Of a stretch of DNA of 64,000 nucleotides, positions 26,822 to 34,192 are shown one piece after another. Under the pieces are notes generated by a model. It was not told the origin of the DNA. It ran no database searches and saw only the letters and a list, made by a program, of their open reading frames with translations. A program made the position numbers and the translations under genes. How positions within the stretch are numbered: position 1 is the first letter of the stretch; each line of letters starts with the position of its first letter. Source of the DNA: JAAXIE01 sp965204245. GTDB taxonomy: Bacteria; Chloroflexota; Dehalococcoidia; Lucifugimonadales; JAAXIE01. The stretch lies in NCBI GenBank assembly GCA_965204245.1, contig CBDBED010000007.1, forward strand, positions 149,094 to 213,093, in the 5' to 3' direction.

Positions 26822-27859
26822 ATCCAGAACCCCGACACCACAACTTGGGGCGAAACAGACTGGGGCATCGCAGCCGCCAAGCTCGCAAGCGACGGCCTCA
26901 AGCTCGACGACCTCCTATTGGGAGCCTACGCCGAAATCCCGCAGGAAGCTCCTCCCGACCACGGCCTCGCCCCCCGCGGCGCCGTCGTCGAACCCAACAT
27001 GCCCGACTTCGGCTTCCGCGTCACCCGCAAGCAGGACTGCTGGTGCGACGAGGTCCCCGAACTCTACGAACGCGCCAAGGGAGAGCAGTGGGACGCCACC
27101 CACGACATCCCCTGGCACAAGCTCCCCGAACTCCCCGAAGACATCGAGCGCGCCGTCTGCCAGATCATGACCTTCCTCGTCGAAAACGAATATGTCGCCC
27201 TCGCCATCCCCGCCAAGTTCATCCCCCAGATCGACCCTCACTACACCGAGGTCTCCCTTCTCCTCGCCACCCAGGTGAAGGACGAGGCCCGCCACATAGA
27301 GGTCTACACCAAGCGCGCCCTCGCCAACGGCGGCGGCCTCCAGTACGTCTCCTCCACCACCCAGTGGGCCCTCAAGAGCCTCCACTCCCAGAACAACTAC
27401 CTCAAGTCATCCTTCCTCCTCCACCTCCTCGGCGAGGGCACCTTCCTCGAACTCCTCAAGTTCATCGAGGACATCGCCCCCGACCCCGTGACCCGCGAAA
27501 TCCTCGTCCGCACCCGCCAAGACGAGGCCCGCCACGTGGCCTACGGCGTAGCCCACGCCCGCCAACTCCTGAACGAAGATCCCTCTATGGCCGAGGTCCT
27601 TCAGGAAGCCGCCGAGGAGCGCTCCTCATTCCTCCGCGCCACCTCCGGCATCAACCCCTTTGTCCAGCGCGCCCTCGGCATCCTTGCCGGCGGCGGCACC
27701 AGCGAAGAGCAGTTCCAAGCCGGCCTCGAACGCGTACGCGACTTCTATCGCCGCCTCCACCAGACCCGTGTCAACCGCCTCATGGTCGCCGGTCTCCCCG
27801 AACCCACCGCCCGCCGCATCTCTGAACTCCACGGCGTCGGCGGCCAAGCCTACATGTAA
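26822..27859 (+). CDS. Ferritin-like di-iron protein with an apparent ATC start
   Basis: A 345-residue protein if translation begins at ATC 26822. Two DEARH motifs, QVKDEARHIEVY and RTRQDEARHVAYG, about 85 residues apart, are di-iron ligand sets of the ferritin/ribonucleotide reductase-like superfamily. No ATG, GTG or TTG occurs in frame between the upstream TAG (26798) and TTG 26918. The intervening sequence reads as good protein (TWGETDWGIAAAKLASDG) and GGAGG (26811-26815) is 6 nt before the ATC. Either a rare AUC start is used, a base has changed, or a poorly supported TTG start at 26918 is used. It may be an oxygenase; the substrate is unknown. An OsmC gene follows by 42 bp. Confidence 0.75.
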   Translation: MQNPDTTTWGETDWGIAAAKLASDGLKLDDLLLGAYAEIPQEAPPDHGLAPRGAVVEPNMPDFGFRVTRKQDCWCDEVPELYERAKGEQWDATHDIPWHKLPELPEDIERAVCQIMTFLVENEYVALAIPAKFIPQIDPHYTEVSLLLATQVKDEARHIEVYTKRALANGGGLQYVSSTTQWALKSLHSQNNYLKSSFLLHLLGEGTFLELLKFIEDIAPDPVTREILVRTRQDEARHVAYGVAHARQLLNEDPSMAEVLQEAAEERSSFLRATSGINPFVQRALGILAGGGTSEEQFQAGLERVRDFYRRLHQTRVNRLMVAGLPEPTARRISELHGVGGQAYM

Positions 27860-27901
27860 CGCACTCCCCAAGCCTCAACAGCACATATCAGGAGGACAAC
27901 C

Positions 27902-28435
27902 ATGGCCCAAGTCAGGCTCAACAATCTCGATATCGAGAAAATCCAAGCCCTCGTCAAGGAGATGCAGGAAAACCCGCAACTCTACCAAGACATGGCCAAC
28001 TCCGGCTGGAACACCCGCGTCCAGTGGCAGGGGGGCTTCCAGCACTCCGTCTTCGCCCGCGAACTCGCCCCCACCACCTTCGATGAACCCGCCGAAGTCG
28101 CCGGTGGCGACCGCGGCCTCAGTCCCCACGAGGCTGTCATGAGCGCTGTCGGAGCCTGCGTGGCCACCGGCTTCGTGGCCCAAGCCACCTCCCGTGGCGT
28201 CAAAGTCGAGTCACTCGAGGTGCAGGTCGACGGCAAGCTCAACCTCCCCGTCTTCTTCGGCCTCGCCGAGGGCAACCCCGGCTACGACGAGATGGACGTC
28301 ACCGTCTACGCCCAGACCGACGCCGCCCCCGACGTACTCCAAGAGATTTACGACAAGGCCGTCGGCCTCTCCCCCGTCCTGAACACCGTCCAGCGCGGCG
28401 CCAAAATAACCACCACCCTCCGAAGTTCCAGCTAG
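27902..28435 (+). CDS. OsmC family protein
   Basis: A 177-residue OsmC/Ohr-fold protein. The first conserved cysteine is present in MSAVGACVATGFVAQA (near residue 85), after SPHEAV. The second peroxidatic cysteine region reads AVGLSPVLNTV and lacks Cys, so classical two-Cys peroxide reduction is unlikely. AGGAGGACAACC precedes the ATG. It follows the ferritin-like gene, perhaps as one oxidative-stress or catabolic unit. A paralogue lies at 32499. Confidence 0.87.
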   Translation: MAQVRLNNLDIEKIQALVKEMQENPQLYQDMANSGWNTRVQWQGGFQHSVFARELAPTTFDEPAEVAGGDRGLSPHEAVMSAVGACVATGFVAQATSRGVKVESLEVQVDGKLNLPVFFGLAEGNPGYDEMDVTVYAQTDAAPDVLQEIYDKAVGLSPVLNTVQRGAKITTTLRSSS

Positions 28436-28480
28436 CCCTCCCCTTTTCCCTGAGGGAGAGGGCTGCGGTGAGGGTGAAAA
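28436..28480. repeat. Dispersed GC-rich palindromic repeat
   Basis: CCCTCCCC and GGGAGAGGG form an imperfect hairpin, followed by GCGGTGAGGGTG. This pattern is common as an intergenic repeat in many environmental genomes. Only one copy is clear in this window. Confidence 0.4.
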
Positions 28481-28522
28481 ACTAAAGCAAGAATCGCCCC
28501 CCTTAACGAATCGAGGTACATC

Positions 28523-29692
28523 GTGAACGGTCTGCCACTGTTCCCCGTCACCGTAGTAGGAAGCTGGGCCCGCCCTCCTTGGCTCTTGGACGCCCTCCGC
28601 CAGCGCCAAGCCGGGCGCATCACCTTTGCCGAGTTCAACGAGGTCGCCGACAAAGCCGTCCTCGAATGCCTCAAGTATCAGGAGGACGCCGGCGTCGACA
28701 TCGTCAGCGATGGCGAGCAGCGCCGCGACAACTTCTACTCCTTCGTCGTGGAAAAGCTCGACGGTGCCCAGTTGATGAGCCTCGCCGAACTCATGAACCA
28801 CGTACAAGACAAGGAGAGCTTCGACGCCATCCTCCGCAGCATGGACGCCCCCGCCTTCGCCATCCACAACACAACCGTCGTCGACAAGGTCACCCGCCGC
28901 GAACCCCTCGCCCTCGACGAATACCTCTTCCTCAAGGAACACACCGACCGTCCCATCAAGATCGCCCTCCCCGGCCCCTATCTCCTCACCCGCTCCATGT
29001 GGGTCAAGGGCGTCTCCGACACCGCTTACCCCACCATGGTCAGCCTCGCCGCCGACCTCGTCGACATCCTCCGCGAAGAACTCATCGCCCTCCGCGACGC
29101 TGGCTGCGAGTTCGTCCAGTTCGACGAACCCGTCCTCACCGACGTCATGTTCCGCCCCGAAGTCAAGGAGCGCACCTTCATGTGCGCCTCCATGGCCGCC
29201 GCCTCTGGTGACCCCAAGGCCGAAATGGTCCGCGCCCTCCGCCTCATGAACGATGTCACCCGAGGCATCGATGGCGTCAAGACCGGCGTCCACATCTGCC
29301 GTGGCAACTGGAGCCGCAAGGAAGAAGCCCTCCTCAACGGTGCCTATACCGCCCTCCTCCCCTACGTCACCAACTACGAGATTGACCAGCTAGTCCTCGA
29401 ATACGCCACCCCCCGCGCAGGCGAGGTCGAGTCCTTCCCCGCCTCCAATCGCGTCCAGGAAATCGGCCTCGGCGTCGTCAACCCCCGCATCGACGAAATG
29501 GAAAGCGTCGACTACGTGGTCGGCAAGGTCGAAGACGCCCTCCATCACTTCGCGCCCGAAAACATCTACCTCAACCCCGACTGCGGCTTCGGCACCTTCG
29601 CCGAACGCCCCATGAACCCCCCCGAAATAGCCTTCCAAAAACTCCAAGTAATCTCCCAAGCCGCCGAAACCCTCCGCACGAAATACGGCTAA
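28523..29692 (+). CDS. MetE C-terminal-like methyltransferase
   Basis: A 389-residue UROD/MetE-like protein with a GTG start after GAGGT. FPVTVVGSWARPPWLLDAL, EDAGVDIVSDGEQRRDNF, and the zinc-ligand candidates in GVHICRGNW, LVLEYATPRAGE and NPDCGFGTF are clear. It is a paralogue of the 4613 gene. It lacks the N-terminal half of true MetE. Methyl donor and acceptor are not predictable. Confidence 0.88.
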   Translation: MNGLPLFPVTVVGSWARPPWLLDALRQRQAGRITFAEFNEVADKAVLECLKYQEDAGVDIVSDGEQRRDNFYSFVVEKLDGAQLMSLAELMNHVQDKESFDAILRSMDAPAFAIHNTTVVDKVTRREPLALDEYLFLKEHTDRPIKIALPGPYLLTRSMWVKGVSDTAYPTMVSLAADLVDILREELIALRDAGCEFVQFDEPVLTDVMFRPEVKERTFMCASMAAASGDPKAEMVRALRLMNDVTRGIDGVKTGVHICRGNWSRKEEALLNGAYTALLPYVTNYEIDQLVLEYATPRAGEVESFPASNRVQEIGLGVVNPRIDEMESVDYVVGKVEDALHHFAPENIYLNPDCGFGTFAERPMNPPEIAFQKLQVISQAAETLRTKYG

Positions 29693-29772
29693 ATGGAAGA
29701 GCCGTGCGGTATAACGAACGGGGCGCTCAGTCGGAGCGCTCAAAGTGTGCGCATCCCCTATAGTGCAAACGT

Positions 29773-30126
29773 GTGACCATCGAAGCAGGAGGGGAAACAT
29801 GGTATAAGTCCGACCACGTTCGGGACAACCATCCCGACGTGCTCGACTACCACCTAGCTTATGTTCTAGACAACTGGATGGTGGCAGGAGACCGCTTCAG
29901 CAAGAGGCACCAGCGATGGCAGCGCCATTACATGTCCATCTTACCTAACGACACGGAGGCGGGCCACATGGTACGAGTAGTCACCGAGACTGCTCAGGTC
30001 GAGGGAAGCGAGCGGAAAAGGATCGTGACCGCATTCAGGGATACCATGAGTAGAAGGCACTGGAGCAGCGGCAACATAGCCTACTTTACGGCGAGATACC
30101 GAGATTTGGAGCTACGAGATGCCTGA
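29773..30126 (+). CDS. DUF4258-like putative toxin-type protein
   Basis: A 117-residue basic protein. WYKSDHVRDNHPDV, then MVRVVTETAQVEGSERKRIVTAFRDTMSR resembles the strand-rich DUF4258/BrnT-type small proteins, often toxin-like. The start is uncertain: GTG 29773 has no ribosome binding site, while AGGAGGGG at 29787 leads to an ATG (29799) that hits TAA after two codons. A two-base loss in an ATGTGGTATAAG-like start would explain this. The next gene overlaps by 8 bp. Confidence 0.55.
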   Translation: MTIEAGGETWYKSDHVRDNHPDVLDYHLAYVLDNWMVAGDRFSKRHQRWQRHYMSILPNDTEAGHMVRVVTETAQVEGSERKRIVTAFRDTMSRRHWSSGNIAYFTARYRDLELRDA

Positions 30127-30328
30127 CCAGCAACTGCGCGTCTCATACGACACCGATGTGCACATACTGAACATTAGGACAGAGAACCGTGGCGTAACAT
30201 CCACATCACTAGAGCACGACTTTGACGTGGTTGCCGACCTCGACAGCGAGGACTGTCCCTGCAAAGTAGTTGCATTAGAGTTTCTGAATCCCAGCGACTA
30301 CCTGCCCCTCGGTGTTTCGCGGGTATGA
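30119..30328 (+). CDS. DUF2283-like small protein
   Basis: A 69-residue protein. VSYDTDVHILNIRTENR, VVADLDSEDC and VVALEFLNPSDYLPL follow the DUF2283 pattern (short beta-rich protein, YD...L.I...E.LN.S). It overlaps the DUF4258-like gene by 8 bp. DUF2283 proteins are commonly found beside small toxin-like genes, so an antitoxin role is possible but inferred. Confidence 0.6.
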   Translation: MPDQQLRVSYDTDVHILNIRTENRGVTSTSLEHDFDVVADLDSEDCPCKVVALEFLNPSDYLPLGVSRV

Positions 30329-30524
30329 CGAGCAAAACGATACCCTCCTCATCGGCTTGAAGGAAGGTGCATCCTCAGTGGAAGCCAACGGCGACCTACT
30401 GGCCTACTGGGAACCGGACTCCTACCACCCTGAAGACTATACTCTGCTCGGTGTAGAAGTGCTCTCGGCCCGCAAGTGGCTTACCAGTATCCCCAATGCG
30501 CCCCAGCCGCTGCGCACCACTTAG
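30312..30524 (+). CDS. Second DUF2283-like small protein
   Basis: A 70-residue protein with a GTG start that overlaps the preceding gene by 17 bp. YDEQNDTLLIGLKEGASSVEANGDLLAYWEPD and LLGVEVLSARKWL show the same pattern as its neighbour, so the two are probably diverged tandem copies. No ribosome binding site is seen; coupling through the overlap is likely. A frameshift of one longer gene is less likely because each half is a complete family unit. Confidence 0.55.
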   Translation: MFRGYDEQNDTLLIGLKEGASSVEANGDLLAYWEPDSYHPEDYTLLGVEVLSARKWLTSIPNAPQPLRTT

Positions 30525-30635
30525 GAGTTATCGCGGGAGCCAAACCATACCCACCCCAACCCCAAACTAAGCGGCATCACCCCCCTGACTGCTAGGGGAC
30601 CTCGCTGCCTGCCAGCCTATGGCCCAACCCCCCGT

Positions 30636-30665
30636 TTGCCAACTACATCGAAAGCCACTTATGAT
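30636..30665 (+). promoter_or_regulatory. Promoter of the first hicBA locus
   Basis: TTGCCA (30636-30641), an 18-bp spacer and TATGAT (30660-30665), 31 bp before the hicB ATG. The same layout and flanking sequence are found at 31794-31823, so the promoter was duplicated with the locus. Confidence 0.62.
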
Positions 30666-30696
30666 GGTGCAACCTCACGGGAGAGGACCCATCACC

Positions 30697-31047
30697 ATGG
30701 CAAAGAAGGCGGAGGAAGAGGGCGTCCACTTCTTCATCACCGACGACGGCAAGCCCCGCTACTTCATCCGCCTGACCCTCCAGATTTACCGGGAGAAGGG
30801 CCAGTGGGCTGGCATGTGTCCTGAGCTGAACACCGGCACGTCCTACTGCGACACCACAGACGAGACCCGTGAGCAACTTCTGGCCCTTGTCAAACTATGG
30901 CTGGACGGAACAGCAGACAAGGAAAATCTGCCCGACTGGCTGACCCGACAAGGGGTGGCACTCTATCCGATACCCGAGTCGCTCCATTTGGAGAACGACG
31001 AGACGGTTGCCCTAGCCGAACCCGAACCAGTCGCCATAAGTGCCTAG
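30697..31047 (+). CDS. HicB-like antitoxin (first copy)
   Basis: A 116-residue protein. It begins MAKKAEEEGVHFFITDDGKPRYFIRLTLQIY, then GQWAGMCPELNTGTSYCDTTDETREQLLALVKLWLDG, the partially degraded RNase H-like HicB fold. Two ATGs further upstream overlap the -10 box, so ATG 30697 after GAGAGGA is chosen. It closely resembles the hicB at 31855, and the downstream hicA is broken. Confidence 0.72.
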   Translation: MAKKAEEEGVHFFITDDGKPRYFIRLTLQIYREKGQWAGMCPELNTGTSYCDTTDETREQLLALVKLWLDGTADKENLPDWLTRQGVALYPIPESLHLENDETVALAEPEPVAISA

Positions 31048-31050
31048 AAC

Positions 31051-31755
31051 TTGGCAATCTCTGGGCGCGACCTCATACGCCTTCTCGTTACCTATGACGG
31101 CTGGACAGTCGAGCGTCGTGTCACCCATGGGCCTTCACCCATGGCCCTTCAACCATGGCCCTTCAACCATGGCCCTTCAACCATGGCCCTTCAACCATGG
31201 CCCTTCAACCATGGCCCTTCAACCATGGCCCTTCAACCATGGCCCTTCAACCATGGCCCTTCAACCATGGCCCTTCAACCATGGCCCTTCAACCATGGCC
31301 CTTCAACCATGGCCCTTCAACCATGGCCCTTCAACCATGGCCCTTCAACCATGGCCCTTCAACCATGGCCCTTCAACCATGGCCCTTCAACCATGGCCCT
31401 TCAACCATGGCCCTTCAACCATGGCCCTTCAACCATGGCCCTTCAACCATGGCCCTTCAACCATGGCCCTTCAACCATGGCCCTTCAACCATGGCCCTTC
31501 AACCATGGCCCTTCAACCATGGCCCTTCAACCATGGCCCTTCAACCATGGCCCTTCAACCATGGCCCTTCAACCATGGCCCTTCAACCATGGATTGTGAC
31601 TAACCAAGTGGGACGACGCCCTCGGTGCCGAGCGCAGGACAGTCGTCCCCGACAATACCAGAGATCTAGCAAGGGGCACCTTGGCCGCAATCCTCAGCCC
31701 CACCCAGACAGGCCTCGGTGCCCAAGGACTCCGGCGCCTCCAACAAAACCGCTGA
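31051..31755 (+). pseudogene. hicA toxin gene interrupted by a 14-bp minisatellite and a TGA
   Basis: The TTG start gives AISGRDLIRLLVTYDGWTVERRVTHG, matching the start of the hicA at 32218. Right after the conserved His-Gly the gene enters 33 copies of a 14-bp repeat (462 bp, 154 codons, frame kept), leaves as NHGL, meets TGA at 31597-31599, then resumes in the same frame as LTKWDDALGAERRTVVPDN to a stop at 31755. The intact copy has NHGLFMVKWD at this place. The reading frame therefore survives the insertion but not the stop codon. It is probably a dead toxin gene; the open part would encode 182 residues. Confidence 0.82.
31127..31588 (+). repeat. Perfect 14-bp tandem repeat (minisatellite), 32 identical copies plus one variant
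   Basis: Unit ATGGCCCTTCAACC. Thirty-two identical copies run from 31141 to 31588; one copy with two differences lies at 31127-31140. Each unit has a CCATGG palindrome at its junction. The unit length is not a multiple of three, so any + frame reads all three phases as MALQPWPFNHGPST (14 residues per three units) and no phase contains a stop; the minus strand does contain stops. Perfect identity implies recent expansion. Confidence 0.97.
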
Positions 31756-31793
31756 CCGCAACAAGGACCAACCAACCATGACCCCCCACTCGT

Positions 31794-31823
31794 TTGCCAA
31801 CCGCACCGGCTGCCACTTATGAT
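31794..31823 (+). promoter_or_regulatory. Promoter of the second hicBA locus
   Basis: TTGCCA (31794-31799), an 18-bp spacer and TATGAT (31818-31823), 31 bp before the second hicB ATG. The positions relative to the gene are identical to those in the first locus. Confidence 0.62.
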
Positions 31824-31854
31824 GGTGCAACCCCCCGCGAAAGGGCCTATCACC

Positions 31855-32208
31855 ATGCCAAAGAAGGTGGAAGAACAGGGTGTCCACTTCTTCATCACCG
31901 AGGACGGCAAGCCCCGCTACTTCATCCGCCTGACCCTCCGCTATAAGAGGAATAGCGACGACTCATGGTCGGGATGGTGCGTTGAGTTGACCACCGCTAC
32001 CGACGCCGATACTCTGCCCGAACTCCAAGTGGCACTGTTGGACCTAGTGCAGTTGCATCTTGATGGTACGGCAGACGTGATGGACCTTAACGACTGGCTC
32101 ACTAGCCGGGGGGTCGTGATTTGCCCCATCCCTGAGTTCATCCGATTGGACAACAACGGCACGGCCGCCTTAGCGGAACCCCTTTCAGTCAGCGCAGTTC
32201 TCGCATAG
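31855..32208 (+). CDS. HicB-like antitoxin (second copy)
   Basis: A 117-residue protein, close paralogue of the 30697 protein (shared GVHFFIT-DGKPRYFIRLTL start and LHLDGTAD...NDWLTSRGVV end). The upstream leader of about 35 bp is also conserved. It lies 9 bp before an intact hicA. HicB binds HicA and often represses its own operon. Confidence 0.74.
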   Translation: MPKKVEEQGVHFFITEDGKPRYFIRLTLRYKRNSDDSWSGWCVELTTATDADTLPELQVALLDLVQLHLDGTADVMDLNDWLTSRGVVICPIPEFIRLDNNGTAALAEPLSVSAVLA

Positions 32209-32217
32209 CAAACGCCC

Positions 32218-32502
32218 ATGGCAATAACGGGACGCGATCTCATCGCCCTCCTTGTTGCCGACGGCTGGACGGTGGTGCGGCGGGCCAATCACGGACTTTT
32301 CATGGTGAAATGGGATCCCTCCATCAACGCCCAGCGCACGACCATCGCACCGGACAACACGCAAGACCTGAAGCCCGGCACCTTGGCCGCAATCCTCAGC
32401 CCCACCCAGACAGGCCCCCGTGCCACGGCACTCAAGCGCCCAAGGACTACGGCGCCTCCAACAAAACCGCGGCTGACCGCGACAAGGACAAATGCACCAT
32501 GA
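32218..32502 (+). CDS. HicA-like mRNA interferase toxin (intact copy)
   Basis: A 94-residue protein. TGRDLIALLVADGWTVVRRANHGLFMVKWD carries the catalytic-type His in NHGL, and QDLKPGTLAAILSPTQTG is the C-terminal helix. The last ~25 residues are a Pro/Thr/Arg-rich extension beyond the usual length. It ends in an ATGA overlap with the OsmC gene start, so the two may be coupled. Confidence 0.72.
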   Translation: MAITGRDLIALLVADGWTVVRRANHGLFMVKWDPSINAQRTTIAPDNTQDLKPGTLAAILSPTQTGPRATALKRPRTTAPPTKPRLTATRTNAP

Positions 32503-33029
32503 CCACCCCCAACCCCCAGCTAAACGGCATCAACCTCCCAGACCTCCAGTCCGCCCTCGACGAAATCGCCCAGCAACCCGAAGCCCGTCATGCCGGGAAG
32601 CGCTCTCGCATCCAGTGGCTCGGCGGCTTCCGCTTCAACTCCTTCGTACGCAACAACACTTTCATCGTCGAAGAACCCGCCTCCGCCACCGCACCCGATA
32701 ACGCCCCCAATGCCATGGAATACGTCCTCGGCGCTCTCGGCTCCTGCCTCGCCACTGGCTTCGTCCTCAACGCCACCCGCCAGAACATCCCCATCATCAA
32801 CCTCGAAGTCGCCCTCGACTCCACCCAGGACAACGTCTTCACCTTCTTCGGCCTCAGCGACGACGGCCACCCCGGATTCGCCGAAGTCCGCGCCAAGCTC
32901 TACGTCCAAGCCGACGCCGACCAAGCCACCCTCCAGCAAATCTGGGAACAGTCCGTCGCCACCTCCCCCGTGGGCAACTCCCTAGCCCGCAACGTCACCA
33001 TCACCCCCGAAATCTCCATCGTCGACTAA
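32499..33029 (+). CDS. OsmC family protein (paralogue)
   Basis: A 176-residue OsmC-fold protein. The first Cys is in LGALGSCLATGFVLNA; the second-Cys region reads SVATSPVGNSLARN and lacks Cys, as in the 27902 paralogue. AAGGA lies about 10 nt before the ATG. Its start overlaps the end of hicA by 4 bp, an unusual toxin neighbour. Codon use is strongly C-ending. Confidence 0.85.
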   Translation: MTTPNPQLNGINLPDLQSALDEIAQQPEARHAGKRSRIQWLGGFRFNSFVRNNTFIVEEPASATAPDNAPNAMEYVLGALGSCLATGFVLNATRQNIPIINLEVALDSTQDNVFTFFGLSDDGHPGFAEVRAKLYVQADADQATLQQIWEQSVATSPVGNSLARNVTITPEISIVD

Positions 33030-33041
33030 CCCACATCCCCC

Positions 33042-33090
33042 CCGTAATTCCTGCACCCCACCCCGTCATTCCTGCGCAGGCAGGAACCCA
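33042..33090. repeat. REP-like palindrome
   Basis: TTCCTGC (33069-33075) and GCAGGAA (33080-33086) form a perfect 7-bp stem with a 4-nt loop, preceded by CCGTCA. A half copy (CCGTAATTCCTGC) lies just before it. It lies between the OsmC gene and the convergent dehydrogenase gene. Confidence 0.5.
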
Positions 33091-33114
33091 CGTAACCCCA
33101 ACTGCCCCACCCAA

Positions 33115-34128
33115 CTATGCGGGCTGCCACCTGAGAAGCCCGGAGTCGTCCAGCACCGAAGGGTTCACGCATGACATGGGCCAGCGCCCCCTCAGCACCA
33201 GCCCAATCTCCCTCCCTACCCTCGTCCTGGCCCCCTCCGCAAATCTGCCCGACGCCGACGCCACATGCGCGCTCAACGTCACGTTCTCCAGACCAAGAAG
33301 CGGGTTGCCCGGGTCCGGCGGCTCCGTTTCCATCACGTCCAAGGCAGCGTGACTGATCCACCCCTCTTCCAAGGCTCTTGCCAAGGCAGCCTCGTCCACG
33401 GTGGAGCCCCTGCCCGTGTTGACGAAGATGGACAGCGGCTTCATCATCCTGAACTGCTCCTCCCCGATCATCCTCCTCGTGCCGCCGGTGCCGGGGAGAT
33501 GGTTTGACACGATATCCGACCGTTGGAGCAACTCCGCCAGTCCCACCGGCTCCACCCCGAATTGGACCATCACCGTCTCCCTGACGAAGGGATCGTGGGC
33601 CAGAATTCGGACTCCGAAGGGCTTCATCAAAGGCACTACCGCCCTAGCGATGTTCCCGAACGAGATTAGCCCCAGCGTCTGGCCCAACAGCCGGGGGAAC
33701 TGGTACAAGTGGGGCCGCCCTTCCGCCCAGCGTCCCTCCCGCACCATTCTATCCACCACCAGCAGCCGCCGGTGTGCCCCCAAGATCAGCGCCACCGTAT
33801 GCTCGGCCACCTCTTGCACGAAGGTGTCCGGGCAGTTGGTTACCGGGATGCCCTTGGCCGTAGCCGCCGGCACATCCACCAAGTCGGTGCCCACGCTGTC
33901 CAGCGCAATGATCCTGCACTTCTCCAATCCGTTGACCACGTTCCGCGATAGGGGCATGTCCCTCGTGATGATGGCATCCGCGTCATGCGCCCCGGCCACA
34001 AACTCATCGTCCGACGCCGCCGGGACCTCGGTTATCTCATAATCCAGACCCTGCAGCCCCTCCATCTCGCGCCTGTAGTCGTCAACAAAGTCAGGACGCC
34101 CCTGAGCCACAATCTTAAAATCCGCCAT
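33115..34128 (-). CDS. D-isomer-specific 2-hydroxyacid dehydrogenase
   Basis: A 337-residue NAD(P)-dependent dehydrogenase. The nucleotide-binding region LGQTLGLISFGNIARAVVPLMKPFG, the catalytic Arg in NTGRGSTVDEAAL, Glu in METEPPDP and His in LSAHVASAS are as expected for the D-lactate/phosphoglycerate dehydrogenase/CtBP family. Full length. The substrate is unknown. Confidence 0.9.
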   Translation of the reverse strand: MADFKIVAQGRPDFVDDYRREMEGLQGLDYEITEVPAASDDEFVAGAHDADAIITRDMPLSRNVVNGLEKCRIIALDSVGTDLVDVPAATAKGIPVTNCPDTFVQEVAEHTVALILGAHRRLLVVDRMVREGRWAEGRPHLYQFPRLLGQTLGLISFGNIARAVVPLMKPFGVRILAHDPFVRETVMVQFGVEPVGLAELLQRSDIVSNHLPGTGGTRRMIGEEQFRMMKPLSIFVNTGRGSTVDEAALARALEEGWISHAALDVMETEPPDPGNPLLGLENVTLSAHVASASGRFAEGARTRVGREIGLVLRGRWPMSCVNPSVLDDSGLLRWQPA

Positions 34129-34192
34129 GTCGGTCCCCCTGCTTCACTTGGTTTCTGATGGTCTGCGCTGCCGGTACCTCAACACATCTCGG

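Noticed and set aside
30119..30524. One DUF2283 gene split by a frameshift
   Set aside because: Each part has its own YD start pattern and E.L end pattern, so two complete small genes fit better.
31127..31588. CRISPR array
   Set aside because: Units are contiguous and identical with no spacers.
31597..31599. A second selenocysteine TGA, in hicA
   Set aside because: The aligned residue in the intact copy is Phe, not Cys, and no suitable hairpin follows; a nonsense change is simpler.
31040..31781. Three long overlapping reading frames through the 14-bp repeat as separate Pro/Trp-rich proteins
   Set aside because: The 14-bp unit has no stop in any + frame, so long frames arise automatically; only the frame continuous with hicA has gene-like ends.
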